This document shows positions 11,301 through 22,650 of a DNA stretch of 64,000 nucleotides, piece by piece. The notes below the pieces were generated by a model. That model saw only the letters and a list, made by a program, of their open reading frames with translations, was not told the DNA's origin and searched no databases. The position numbers were made by a program, and so were the translations under genes. Source of the stretch: Dromaius novaehollandiae (lineage: Eukaryota; Chordata; Aves; Casuariiformes; Dromaiidae). Position 1 is the first letter of the stretch. Each line of letters begins with the position of its first letter. Location: the NCBI RefSeq assembly GCF_036370855.1, contig NC_088099.1:90955820-91019819 (forward strand), in the 5' to 3' direction.

Positions 11301-13449
11301 AGAACTGGAGCACCACTCTGACTCTCTGTAAACTACTTAGGCAATGTGGTTTTCTAAACTACTTCAAAGTTCCTAGAAAGGGTATATGAACCCTTTAGAT
11401 TTTGTAAATACCAAACACTATGGCTAACATTGGATCCATATGCTACTCGGTGTGCTGCAGGCACTCAATCCTCTGAAGTCCTTCACCTTAGCATTAGGCT
11501 AACACTGCAGCTCCAGCCATGCCTTCAGCATAGTGCAGAGATACTTAATCTAGCTTAGTTCAACTAGTAAAATACCAGAAGTAATAAGCTTGACAAAATA
11601 ACATGGAGGTCAGTGTAGTTTATTCATTCATGCTGAAATGACTCCATCTCAAACTGGTTCTTTTGTGATAATGTATCAGGTGGAGTCAACTCAACAGCAC
11701 TAGCTTCTGAAAGTCCTGAATAAAATCAGAAGATAAATCCATGTACTTTCATCCTCTCTGTCTCTCATCCATCCTCCCCAGTCGCACTCCTCCTTGCAGA
11801 GGTTGTGTGTGTACCGATACTGAGATGTGTTACTGCAGCACATGTACCCACATATGAGCCAGCCTGGATATGAAGAGCTGGGATTAAAAAAAACAGGATA
11901 TGCTTCAGCACAGCCAATACCACCTACTCTGGCTTCTGGATACTCAGTTCAGATCAGTGGGCAATTAATCTGTATTAAACATACCTGCATATGCTCAAAA
12001 GCTGCGTACCTGCAGCAGCATTGCTGAACCACCTGAGGTGTCTTCTCATCTCCATGACACTGAAGACTCACCCACTGTATCTTCCCACCTCCACCATCAT
12101 TTCTTTTTTTCTCTTTCACCCACTTTCTGTTTTTTCATTTGAAACCACTGGGAGCAGAGAGAATCCAAGTATTGTGTAAACACTTTTCACCTTTTCTCAT
12201 TTCTGATACATAATATTTTGAAGCCTAGAATTTGCTTGGTTGAAAGTCCTTGAACAGAAAATTTATTGAAAAAGCAAACAAACAGAAAAGAGACTGCTTT
12301 CTGGCTGAAAGTCCAGCAGTCTGTGAATCATTACAAACTGACAGAGTCGTACAAAACTACCACAGTTTGCACAGCACTATTTATCTGGAAGCAGAAATTC
12401 TCTTTATGTTACAGTGTTCACATCTATGCGATTTCCTCAAAATACTCCCTCTTCTGCTATTTTTATCCATACTCCTTTATCCATACTCCCTAGTTTAGGG
12501 AAAAGTTCACTTCAAACATCTGCAGAATGAAAAAAAGAGGAGGGGTCTGAAATCAGCAAGAGCTCTGAGGAAGCTCCACCTACACCTTTAACTTAAGATG
12601 AACTCCCCCAAAATCAAAATGCCCTTTAGGCTTAAGAGCTAATTTTCATTAGCAGATAAACTAGGCCAATCAACCTTCTAAAATACAGAGGACTTGGTAT
12701 AAATTTATCCTTGTCAAGCAGAGTTACTAAAAGGATTGTTAAGGCAGAAAAGAAATAAAAGGGGGCTATAAACCAATCTCCATCCCACTCACAGCGTCCC
12801 TAAAAGTCTCCAGCTTTGCTTAGCAATTCAGAGATGCAGAACACATTATACTATGCCCAGGGAAAGTCTTTTTCTTCCAACTACCTCTGAGGGCTGGCTC
12901 CGTGCTTGCCCCCTGCTCCTCTTCAAGTATCTCCCAGTCCCTTGTCTCCCTGCCTGTCTCATCTTCCAGAGTCTCCTCTCCCTGGAAAGCCTCAGTTGCT
13001 CCCAGGAAAGAAGAAATCTCCTCCTCCCTCCTCAAAAGGCTTCCCAGTAAGACCCAGTAAGTCTCTTCATAAAGGACCATGACACAGCATGCAAACACCA
13101 CACATTGCAGCATTTGCAATCTAAGTGCTGATCCTGTTCATCCAACAGGGCAGAAAGGCATGAAGGCAGTTTCAGTGACTCTGTTGAGAAGGAGAATGAC
13201 AAATGTCATCAATGCTGGTGGATTATTTTCATGCTCTGTTCATCCCACCATTCCCTACTCACATATGGCTGTCAGCTAATACTTTCATAATACTGGGGGC
13301 AACAGCCAAGTCCCATACATGGCAAAATTCATGCATACTTCACTGACAGAAGCATTGCAGACCTTTAGGGAGCTTGATATTGCTTCCACTTCAGAACAGA
13401 ATGTGAACCTTTTCTGATGAAGCTACTGTGATCTGAGAAAATCCATAAT
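11301..13449. other. Unassigned DNA, no gene seen
   Basis: No exon or repeat family was recognised. A short tandem duplication of TATCCATACTCC occurs at about 12465-12490. The pyrimidine-rich block 12850-13045 gives open frames on both strands (99 codons on minus) with no recognisable product. Confidence 0.5.
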
Positions 13450-13495
13450 ACCTGTAAAGTGCTCAGATATTATGGCGATATTACCCACGCAAATA
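13450..13495 (+). repeat. MIR 3'-tail fragment
   Basis: ACCTGTAAAGTGCTCAGATA followed by TTATGGCGATATTACC and CACGCAAATA resembles the 3' segment of MIR-type SINEs in reptiles (GTAAAGTGCTTTGAGATACT, then a GGTGATG and GCGC..TATAAATA box). The body upstream is not recognisable, so this is a short, low-confidence relic. Confidence 0.4.
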
Positions 13496-15159
13496 ATTCA
13501 ATAGATAGATTAATTTTCTTTTTCAGAATTGAGATCCCTGCTTAGCTCGCTCCTCTTTTTATTTCAGTCGATAACTTTCAAACCAACTCAATTTTAGCAG
13601 TCCCCTATCCTTAACCTCTTCACTTAAATTTATAGTTGGAAATGATAGAGCTTTATAAAAAATAGTATTGTTCAGCTCACTCTACAATATAATCCAAGTG
13701 GTAGCCTACAGCTTGAATCCAGAGTCCCTGGGGCAGAGGAACAGGGGAAGCACATCTCCTTTAACCACAAATACACTACAGTGGAAAAGAACAGCAACTG
13801 CTGGAGCATTTTGCATTGTGTTCTTTGAACAATTGCTAATCCTGCCATGGAGCAGCAAAGAGGCACTGCTTTTTCCTGCCTCCATAGTGGTACAGCCATC
13901 CCTGCAGTCCTGTGAGTAGAGAAGGGTCTGGGACAACCTGACTTCTGCTCCCCTGCCCCACAGGGCAGCAGGGCTGTGTGGAATTGCATCTCCTCCACAA
14001 GGTTTACTGCTTTTATGTGCAGGGGATGTGCAGCTTCACCCTCCATTCATACACTCTGCTACTAGGGTGAATGGCCTGAACCTGGTCCCTACCCCAATCA
14101 GTATAAGCATCCAGAGCTGGAAAAGTCTCGATGCTTAATAAAATTTTTCACAGAACTGAGATGCCCTTGATTTGCCTTATGCAGGCAGTGGTGGGGCAGA
14201 AATGAAGACAAAGAGTTGCCATGGAAGAAGACAGAAAGGTTCCTTAGGTGAGGCTCTTTCTGACTCAATATTTTGGAAGATGCTAATTTGCATGAGGAGG
14301 AAAGAGCATTATATATTATTAATGTCTTATTAAATAGTAGATACACATGCCTTCTAGGAGAACAACAAGTTCTACTCATAAATACCAATATTAGGAAAAT
14401 ATACTGATACAGTAGAATTTTGTTTCAATTCATAGGTGGAAATGAAAAAAATGCAAAGCAAAACAATACACAGACAGAGCCCTGATCTTCTGAGAAAATG
14501 GGACTGGTGATAACTGAGGCAAGTTATAATCTTTCAAACTCTAACAAACATTGTAAATAAAGGCAGAACCATATTTTCAGAAGGAGCCTAGGTTTGGGGT
14601 TTTTTCAGGTTTGATGCATCTATACAATATAAATAGGAACTATCTATGCAAAGCAGTGAGATGGATTTGCTCCTTATCAGTGTGCTTGTTTCAGAGAAAG
14701 TTCAGATTTCTGAAAACAGGTCATGGTAAGGTAATATGGAAGCACAGAAAGAAAGAAAGTTTCTCTCCACTACAGAGTAGCTGGGACTACTTTGTTTTCT
14801 GTGATTAGAAAGTCAAAAACGCAACCGTGCTCTGCAGCCCAAGAACACCTTCTAGTTGAGCCCAAGGATATATTAAGGGGGATGGAGGATTAGTGGTGCA
14901 TTTACCACCTGCACAGTAGCAGGGCACAAAGCACTCAGGGGAAAAGGAAAAGGGTGTTTGCCTCTTTCTCAACTTTCTAGTCATCCAAACATGCCATTAG
15001 GAAACGTCACATTTTTAGTTTTCAGCTTTTGCCTGCTCCATGTCATGTCTCTGATCTCCCATCTTGGCTAATTCACTGTTTGGAGGCAAAGTCTAGAAAA
15101 TCAATGAGTTCATCCTGATTAAGAGACAATGAGGATCTGATATCAAAGCTCATGCAAAG
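13496..15159. other. Unassigned DNA, no gene seen
   Basis: The minus-strand frames at 13672-14046 and 14098-14388 have no recognisable domains or splice-consistent ends. No repeat was identified. AGAAAGAAAGAAAG occurs near 14745-14760. Confidence 0.5.
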
Positions 15160-15196
15160 TAAATAAATAAATGAATAAATAAATAAATAAATAAAT
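15160..15196 (+). repeat. (AAAT)n microsatellite
   Basis: Nine tetranucleotide units of AAAT with one AATG interruption are followed by ACAT. It may be the tail of an unrecognised retroposon, but the 5' flank shows no clear SINE or LINE match. Confidence 0.95.
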
Positions 15197-18100
15197 ACAT
15201 GGAGTCGCTGTGCAGGATGACTGCAACCATGCTGGGCTGCTGATTCCAGCAGCTACTTTCAGTATTACAGCGAAGGGAAGAGGATGACAGGGGCCTTTCT
15301 GTACATATCAGACAGACACTTTGAGCCTTTTGTTAACATTCAGAAGTTTCTCTGCGGTCTCAGAGGAGATAACAAACAAGAATAGTATTATTTTTGTTGT
15401 AACTACATCAGCTGCTGCCGATGACAGTGATACAGAAAAAGAAGAGCGATCTTACATCCTTTACTTTCTACTCATCAGCAGTATAAAGCTCTAGAAAGAC
15501 AGAGGAAAATATAACATCAGAAATCACATAACTATAGTCAGGTACAAAGGGAAAAAAAACTATCAATCATATTAATATATGTACCATTAGGCAAACTTTT
15601 ATTAAATACTATTCATATGGGTTGTATTTGAATTGTAGTATGCTAAAATATATCAGCATATATGAATACATTTATTATTCCAATTAGTTTCTGTGCCTCT
15701 CCTGGAAGATACTAATTTGAGATCTAATGAGAAAATGGGATAAACAATTCTTTTGATGAGAGGATGATGAACCAAACTGGTACAAAGTCGATAAAAATAA
15801 GCAGAAATTGCTGCTTTTTAGCCTGGCATTTCAGCTAATTCTTTGGGACACTGAATACCCAGCTTACAATCTTTCTAGCCCCAAGCAGGAGACATGAGAG
15901 AGGAACTCCCCAGGAGGGGTAATGTAATGTGACCTCATTTGTGCTTTCCTGTAGAGATGATAACACAAGTTTTTGATCATGATGTGGCACGCTGCAAGTA
16001 TACTAGTTAGCTAGGCTCCGCTAAAAATCTTACGCATATGCGTATGGCATGCTAGCTATGGGACTGCCAGTATTACACTGAGTTGTTACTTCAATACTAG
16101 TGGGAGAAGAGTACAACATTTCCTCGAGCCCTATAATATAAAAACCATGTGTTCCAAAAACAACCCCAAGCAGACAAGCAACCAAAGAGTAGCTTGAATC
16201 CTGGGTCTGCTTTTAAAGAAGAAAGAACAGTTTATCACCCAAAAGATACTGAAAAGGAAGAGAAATTTGGCACCCAAATCTGACTAGGCTAAATGTTTGC
16301 TTGCAGTTACATGCTCCTTTAATTACAGAGAAAGAAGAGTCATATAAGAGCCTGAATCACAAATTAAATACCACAAGACTAATTTGCTCCCTCTAGAGCT
16401 TTTGTTTTACTGTAAACAAACATTTCTTAGTCTGTTCTGTCTATTTTAAGATGAAGACTGTATGGGTGAGAAGTGCCAGTTTAATAGAACACTGTTCCTA
16501 ATATATTTATACCTCTGGGAGCAACGCTGCAAAATATACACCAGTATTCTTCAACTCTGACATGGAGGGATTGCCAGAGAGCTCAAAACACAGGAGTTGG
16601 GTGAAAATAGCTACCCACTCTGCCTCTCACCTCTCACTGCAGCGCTATCCTCCCTGGTGTGCCGAGGCAACTGTTTATCAGATTAGCCTGCAAACCAGAT
16701 CACTCAAATGTTCAGGTTAAAAGTAACCCTGAACAGTAACAGCAAAATAACATCGGTGACCTAGCTCACTGGTTCAGCCTCCCAAAGAGCCGTGTCAGCA
16801 CAACCAGGGAAGTCGGGATGGTGGACTGCAATGCAGTCTTGAGCTCTTCCCAAGCCAGCATCCTCCCAAAAAGAAAACCTAACATGTAACTACACCCTCA
16901 GCCTCTGCAGCCCAAGAAGCTGGATGCCTTTTACCGAAGCTCCCACAGATTTAAGGCTGTGTTTTGACATAGTACATTTGGCTTCAGAGCTCATCACAGC
17001 TCTTGCATCTGGAGAGCTGATCAGGTATTAACTCACCTTGCCAGTTTTGGCAGGTGGATGTTCACCAGTTGGCTTTGTCAGCTATCGTCTGTTGCCCAGC
17101 AGCCAATATACATACAGTATACTAACAAACAACCATCAATAACTATAAATTGCATGCTCTAATTTAACAAAAAAATGCAACTGCGAGCCTATTCTTGATC
17201 CAGGTGAGATGCTTGTTGTGCAGCGACCCAGCTGCACAGATCCACTACTTGGGAATGCAGAATTACAGCCTGAGAAATGCTAGTGTAAATGCAGCCTCGC
17301 TCCCTCCCTGTGTCTCAGGCCTGGCTCACCCAAGCTCAGCGCAAGCAGTGTGGTGGCAGCGGGGCACACGAGAATGAGTAAGCCAGCAGCACTCGTCCCA
17401 TGTCACGTAAGCTCCTCTGCAGCAACCCTTGGAAAAGTGGTACTGCTCCTGTAATACATAAATTGTCATGCAAGCTTGGGAAATGCTTTTGGGCTAGCTC
17501 TAATGGCGTTTTTCTTTAGAAACATGCCTGCAGAGTAGGGGACAGAAATCAGTAACTGACTGCCTTCTCATAGGCACCTGATGCACCCAGGAAAGGCCAA
17601 CTGGAAAGGCCTTCTTTGAGAGAGAGAGCTGATTTGTTCTGCTCCTCTGAAGGCCGTCCCGAGAGCGTGACTTTCCCATAAAAGGTGATGCTGCAGCTAG
17701 GAGATTTTGTAGGGAGATGTTGTAACGTGCCTTTGTAGTGTCGGCTCCAATCAGTTCCCAGTTATAAACCAGTTCTGGTCTTTACCAGCATGGTCCAAAT
17801 TCAAATGACTGGCTCAGAAGTACCAGAACACACAACCCCCTCTTATAGCTCTTAAGTCATTTCATGGCACAGCCTGCACTTTGGAGAGATTACATTGCAC
17901 ATTTAGAAGCAACTACTGAGTACAGCGGCAGTATTCACCTCCTTAATTGATGTGGAGCCTTTGTACATAACATCTTTCATTTCGAGATTTCAGATCCCTG
18001 AATAGGGCTCACCTGTCTTTTCACTATAATCTTCCCAATTCTCCCTTTTTCTACTGATTATGCCTCTGCTCCTTGCAGATTTCAAAGAGGGGAAATGCAT

Positions 18101-18742
18101 AGCCATTTTTCCTCTTGCAAAGTCCCTGAAGAAAGAAATGGAAAAATCTTATAAATCCCAAATCGAGCCAGCATAAGCTAGTGAGTGCAAGGAGAGAAAA
18201 AGAGCTGTAACATTCTGGAGAGAAAATGCAAAGGTAAGAAAAGGATCCTCTGTGTGCTCCCTCCTTCTCAGGCACATAAGAGATTCATTGCAGCCTTTAA
18301 TTGCTGGGGGGTGGAGAAAACAGACGGGTTGAAGAAGAGTGCCAGGGAAAAAATAATAGAAACCTGACCAGTGACAGGAGCTGATTACTGTTGGCAGCCT
18401 GTATAGGTTTAAAATTCACACTGTGACTTAGGAAATAAGTCCTGGCTGGGATGCATTTTTCTGGAATATCCCTAAGGAATATCTATCGGTGATTCATCTA
18501 AGCAGACACTGGATATCATTACTGCTCTATCAAAAATGAAGATAAAATAACAATCTGGAAGAAATAAAAGAAACAAGTGTCCCAGATTTTCTCTCAAACT
18601 CTAGCAAAGAGATCATAAGGGTGGGTAAGGAAAGGAGGGGGGAAGGAACAGAGGGCTGAACTTTTCATCTGCATGTCCTCAGTTTGCCTGTAAGCTGTGC
18701 ACATCTAGTTTACTCTCGTCAGAAACTACCACCACTGCACTC
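15197..18742. other. Unassigned DNA, no gene seen
   Basis: No exon or RNA gene was found. A repeat-free AT-rich stretch at 15540-15700 (many TATATG and TATTAAT words) has the look of non-coding DNA under constraint but cannot be judged from one sequence. A 14-bp perfect palindrome TACGCATATGCGTA lies at 16031-16044. Confidence 0.5.
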
Positions 18743-18881
18743 TAGCTTTTAAAGAAAGAGATAATTGCCTTTTTTTTCAGGCACATGCTTACTAATAGAG
18801 AACTTTATTTTTTTCCCCCAGCCCTACACAGTAGGACCTCCATCACTCAAAATAACGTAAGCTTTGCTAGAGATGTTAATG
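18743..18881 (+). repeat. Duplicated ~140-bp block, copy A
   Basis: This block starts AGCTTTTAAAGAAAGAGATA, continues ATTGCC, CTTACTAATAGAGAACTTT, a T/C tract, CTACACAGTAGGACCTC and ends GAGATGTTAATG. A second copy with the same word order lies 721 bp downstream at 19464-19600. By eye the two agree at roughly four positions in five with small indels. Flanking DNA is not obviously similar, so the module is discrete: either two copies of one interspersed repeat or a local duplication. Nothing in it looks coding. Confidence 0.85.
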
Positions 18882-19463
18882 CACTATCCAAAGCAAACAC
18901 AATGCAGATGCTCTGACAGGTTCACATTTTGACGTCCCTTTTGAACTCACAATTTCTCTCTTTGTTGTCACATGAACAGTAGCCAATTATAAATTATGCC
19001 TCTTTCTTAAGGCCGTAGCCCAACAGCTTCTATGGGTGAAGTTCCCATTTGGCTTGTGCTATATTAGGCTCTATCTGTATCTCTGAATAGTTGTTGTGTG
19101 TTTTCCCTACTGTGTTGTTTAACTAATACATAACTAATCATATGGGAGAAAACAGAAAAAGGGAACTAATTCTAGCAAGAGAGCGCCTTTTTTTTTTTAA
19201 GAGTCTAAGACATGCCAAGAAACCTATTTTTATCCATAACATCAGATACTCAGCTGGACCTCTAACAACAGCTCACTAATTTACATCAGATGTCCCATAG
19301 GGTCTATTTGATTTGCAATTTTAAGTAGAAGATTGTTACGGAAATTTGTGTTCTTATATATAAATATATAGCTGATCCAAGGAGAATGTAAATATCTACC
19401 ACAAACCAAATCCAGCCTAGATTCTCTGAACCTTGCAGGAATTAATTGCAAGAATTACACTTC
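18882..19463. other. Spacer between the duplicated blocks
   Basis: Unique-looking AT-rich DNA without genes. It includes a T run at about 19189-19198 and TATATATAAATATATAG near 19356. I saw no similarity between the sequence before copy A and the sequence before copy B. Confidence 0.5.
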
Positions 19464-19600
19464 GGAGCTTTTAAAGTAAGAGATAATTGCCTCTTTTTCT
19501 GTCACAGGCTTACCAATACAGAACTTTTTTTTTCCCCAAATCCTCCACAGTGAGACCTCTATAAATCAAAGTAATGTAAACCGTGTGAGAGATGCTAATG
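19464..19600 (+). repeat. Duplicated ~140-bp block, copy B
   Basis: Direct-orientation partner of 18743-18881: GAGCTTTTAAAGTAAGAGAT, AATTGCC, GCTTACCAATACAGAACTTT, a T/C tract, TCCACAGTGAGACCTC, AATGTAAACC and GAGATGCTAATG. Differences are mostly substitutions and tract-length changes, indicating an old duplication. The function, if any, is unknown. Confidence 0.85.
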
Positions 19601-22549
19601 TTAAGCACTACAAAAATATTCAAATGGGCTATACAGTATTTCAAGTGTGAAACAAAGCCTGTGGGTTCAGAAAATATTTTTTCACCCAATTCAAGGAGAC
19701 TGTGTAAACAGGATTTTTTAACCCTCTGTAGTCAGCAGGGGGCTTACTGCAGCGCTAAGCCCCAAAACATCCCAAGTCTTGATTCAGTGAAGACACAAGA
19801 GAGTCATTCCAATGGCCCTGGGGGGCTACGCAGGTACCCAGACTTCAGCATGTTTCTAATTAACTTGCAGAGTGCAACCGAGGTCAAGAAGCCAACATTT
19901 CAGTCACAGCTGAGCCTACCATACCTTAGCATGGCCACCTCATCCTTGCAATGAATCCAAGAGGAGCTACCATCTTCCTCTGCGTTGTCTAGCCTAGGTA
20001 TTTTCAGCCTAATACAAGATGGTCTTTTCTTACAAAGGTCTGACTCCATCACTCTAACTGCTGCAAAAATGTTCCCCACCCTACTAGAAAGCCCACTGAA
20101 TAAGAGATTAGAAACAGGATGAAGCAGAGGGTGTTTAGCTCTCTGCTTTTCAGTACAGTACCTACTAATGGGAAGTAGGTATATCCCCCAGGGTTGCAGT
20201 TCCTAAAATAGCTACAGGCAGAGGAGACAGTGAAATGCAAAAAACAGAGTGTTAATTCTCTTGTGAGTTACTATCACAGTTCGCTACTAATTGTGAAAGT
20301 AAATAAAAGAGGTCCTGACAATATGCTCTTTTCTAGTGGGGGCTATCCTCATTAAAAGCAAAATAAAAGGTTGCTGCTTCTCCTTCTGACTGGAAATCCT
20401 TTACAGAGGCAAGCCTGTTTCTCTTCATTAAAGGGGGAAGAAAAAAAAGCAAAATAATATTAACACCAGGCTGAGTAGCCAGCTGCATTATGCAGTTTCA
20501 GTACTTCTGTTGCACGTTGTGGCAACCTGCGTCAAGTCACCTGGTCCTTAGGGACCATACTCCAGCTTAGGGAGCTCCACTTAGGGACCACCTCATCCAG
20601 AGGTGTAGTTGTGTAGTTCTGCATGAAGGGAGTTGTAAGAAATTCTGCCAAGAGTTAGGATCCTGGTTCCTACAAGTTCCCGTAAAGGGACAGGGCTTGG
20701 GGGATGAAGGATGAATGGGCACCCATGTAAGTAACCATGTTGTTTTAGGACCAGGGGACTGAGGCTTTTGGCATGGAAGCAGGCAAGTTGGAAACTCTCA
20801 AAATGCTGCAGCTTCCTAGGAAAAGCGTATGTATTTACACATACTGCAAAGGCCTGCCCCGTTGGCTGCAATCACACCTTTATTTGAAATGGAGACATCC
20901 ACTTAAATTCAAAATAATGCTGCCTTCTTAAGATGCTAACCCAGATTAGTGCCACTCTCTTAGGGGAGCAAGATGTTTACATACACCAGAGCTATGGACA
21001 AGAAATTTATTAATATTTTCTGATCACAGGATTCCAAGAACTGGCATCATATTCAAGTCTTTAATGACAAGTCTTCCTGGCAGCTCTGAAGCTAGGCACA
21101 AGGAGTTGCAATTTCCACTCTTCTGATGAAGGCTTTTGTGAGGAAGCAGATGAGAGGAATTCCAAAACAGAAGAAAGAGGGAGGAAAAAAAAAAAAGATA
21201 TATTGTGGAGAAGAATAAAATAGCTCACATAAATTTCATTCTTATTTTAAAGAAGTTTTCTAGCCCCCTGCCTACAGCCAAATAGCAATAACACCAGGTT
21301 ATATGACTTACATAAAGTGAGTGGCATATGCAGAGCCCACGATGCTGTGATGTCAAGGATGTTTGTTTTCTTTGGGATGACAATATCGCTTGGCAAGCAG
21401 AAAAGCAGAAGCAGATTTGCTGGTTAGTTCAAGTAAATGCCAGTGCAAAACTCTAGCACACTTTGCAAATTCTGTATATGTCTAGCTATTTTAGAGAAGT
21501 ATTGTTCAGAAATGTCCTGGAGACTTTTTATCATTTTCATTATTCTGCTGCTAGATAACTCTCCTGAAAAGGAAAAGTATCTATTAACATGTAGTGTGAC
21601 ACTGTGTTTTTTCCAATGACATAGTCATTTAAGAAGTTTCCTCAATCATCTCACTCCTCCACATACACACAGATGCTGTAGTTCACCCGTCCCTCAGATA
21701 TGCCACTACAGAAGATGCCTGAAATGGTCTAAGTTAGAAAACTAACATTGGCAACAATCATTTTTAACCAAGTCCATTTCTGTGACTCACTTTACAGCAC
21801 ACAGCACAAATGGCTGTGATGACCAAACTGAGGAGGGGGGTGAGCTGGGGCAGAGGCAGGAATCACTAGGCAGACCACAGGTAGGGGAGGGGGAAATGAC
21901 TTAAATTGCTTTATTAAGAAAAATGTAATGTGGATTTACAACCTTATTGTAAGGCGTGTGTTCCAGTATCCAGCCCTGGTGTCATCCCTCAGATCACTGC
22001 AACAGTGCAAGGAATATATCTGGCACAGTATGAATCAAAAAGTACAGGAGATGCGGCAAAGGAAAGCACCACTTTTTAGAAGACTACTCAAAATGACCCA
22101 GTATTGCTTGTGCAGATGAACTAACCTAACAGACACAGGTATATGCATCAGTAGCATTACCAGGAAAGATCTGGAGTAAGTTGTAAGCTCAGGAAGGAGG
22201 ACTTGGTTCAGCTGAGGGGGAAGGAGAGACCTGTGATTCTCAGCAGTGTGTACCTGAGAAGTGAAAAAGCTATGCCTGGTGGAAAACCCTCGGTAGGAGC
22301 CAGGCATGGTAGGCACTATGAATAAGAGGATAAGACGCTGGTGTGAGCTGGAGTGGAGCAGGAATCGGGTTTGGATTATATCCCCAGATCTAAACTGACC
22401 TGCTGTGTGAAGCTTAACTCACTTCATCTTTTCCTTTTCCTTTTCAGCATTTGCTGTTCAGGTCTGTTTAGGTGTCAGTCCTTTGGGCCAGGAAGTCTAT
22501 GTATGGACGCGTGCATGCACGTACTACTGAATAATACACTGTGATTTTG
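19601..22549. other. Unassigned DNA, no gene seen
   Basis: The 120-codon plus-strand frame at 19592-19954 begins inside copy B and matches nothing. Three CTTAGGGA words occur between 20547 and 20590. A CTTTTCCTTTTCCTTTTCAG tract at 22427-22446 looks like a splice acceptor, but no plausible exon follows. A 12-bp palindrome CGTGCATGCACG is at 22510-22521. Confidence 0.5.
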
Positions 22550-22650
22550 ACATATTAATTATTTGCATGACTTTTTAGTGCCTTTTCTCTCTTTGCGCTA
22601 GGTGCTGTACAAGCACAGACTAAAAAGACATTCAGTTCTCCAGAGGGTAT
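22550..22650 (+). repeat. Ancient amniote interspersed repeat
   Basis: ATTAATTATTTGCATGAC and TTTTTAGTGCC are followed by GCGCTAGGTGCTGTACAAGC and ACAGACTAAAAAGACATTCA. This reproduces the 5' ATTATTTGTATTAC..TAGTGCC and 3' GTGCTAGGTGCTGTACAAAC boxes of a repeat I recall as very common in turtles, crocodilians and other sauropsids. The segment between the boxes is shortened here. The family name is not known to me with certainty. Confidence 0.65.

Noticed and set aside
16031-16044. 14-bp perfect palindrome TACGCATATGCGTA
   Set aside because: Short palindromes of this size are expected occasionally in 64 kb; no associated structure.
20545-20592. Three CTTAGGGA words in 50 bp
   Set aside because: Too short and irregular for a tandem repeat call; no known motif.
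22427-22446. Splice-acceptor-like CTTTTCCTTTTCCTTTTCAG
   Set aside because: No plausible downstream exon or donor; explained as a CTTTTC simple repeat.
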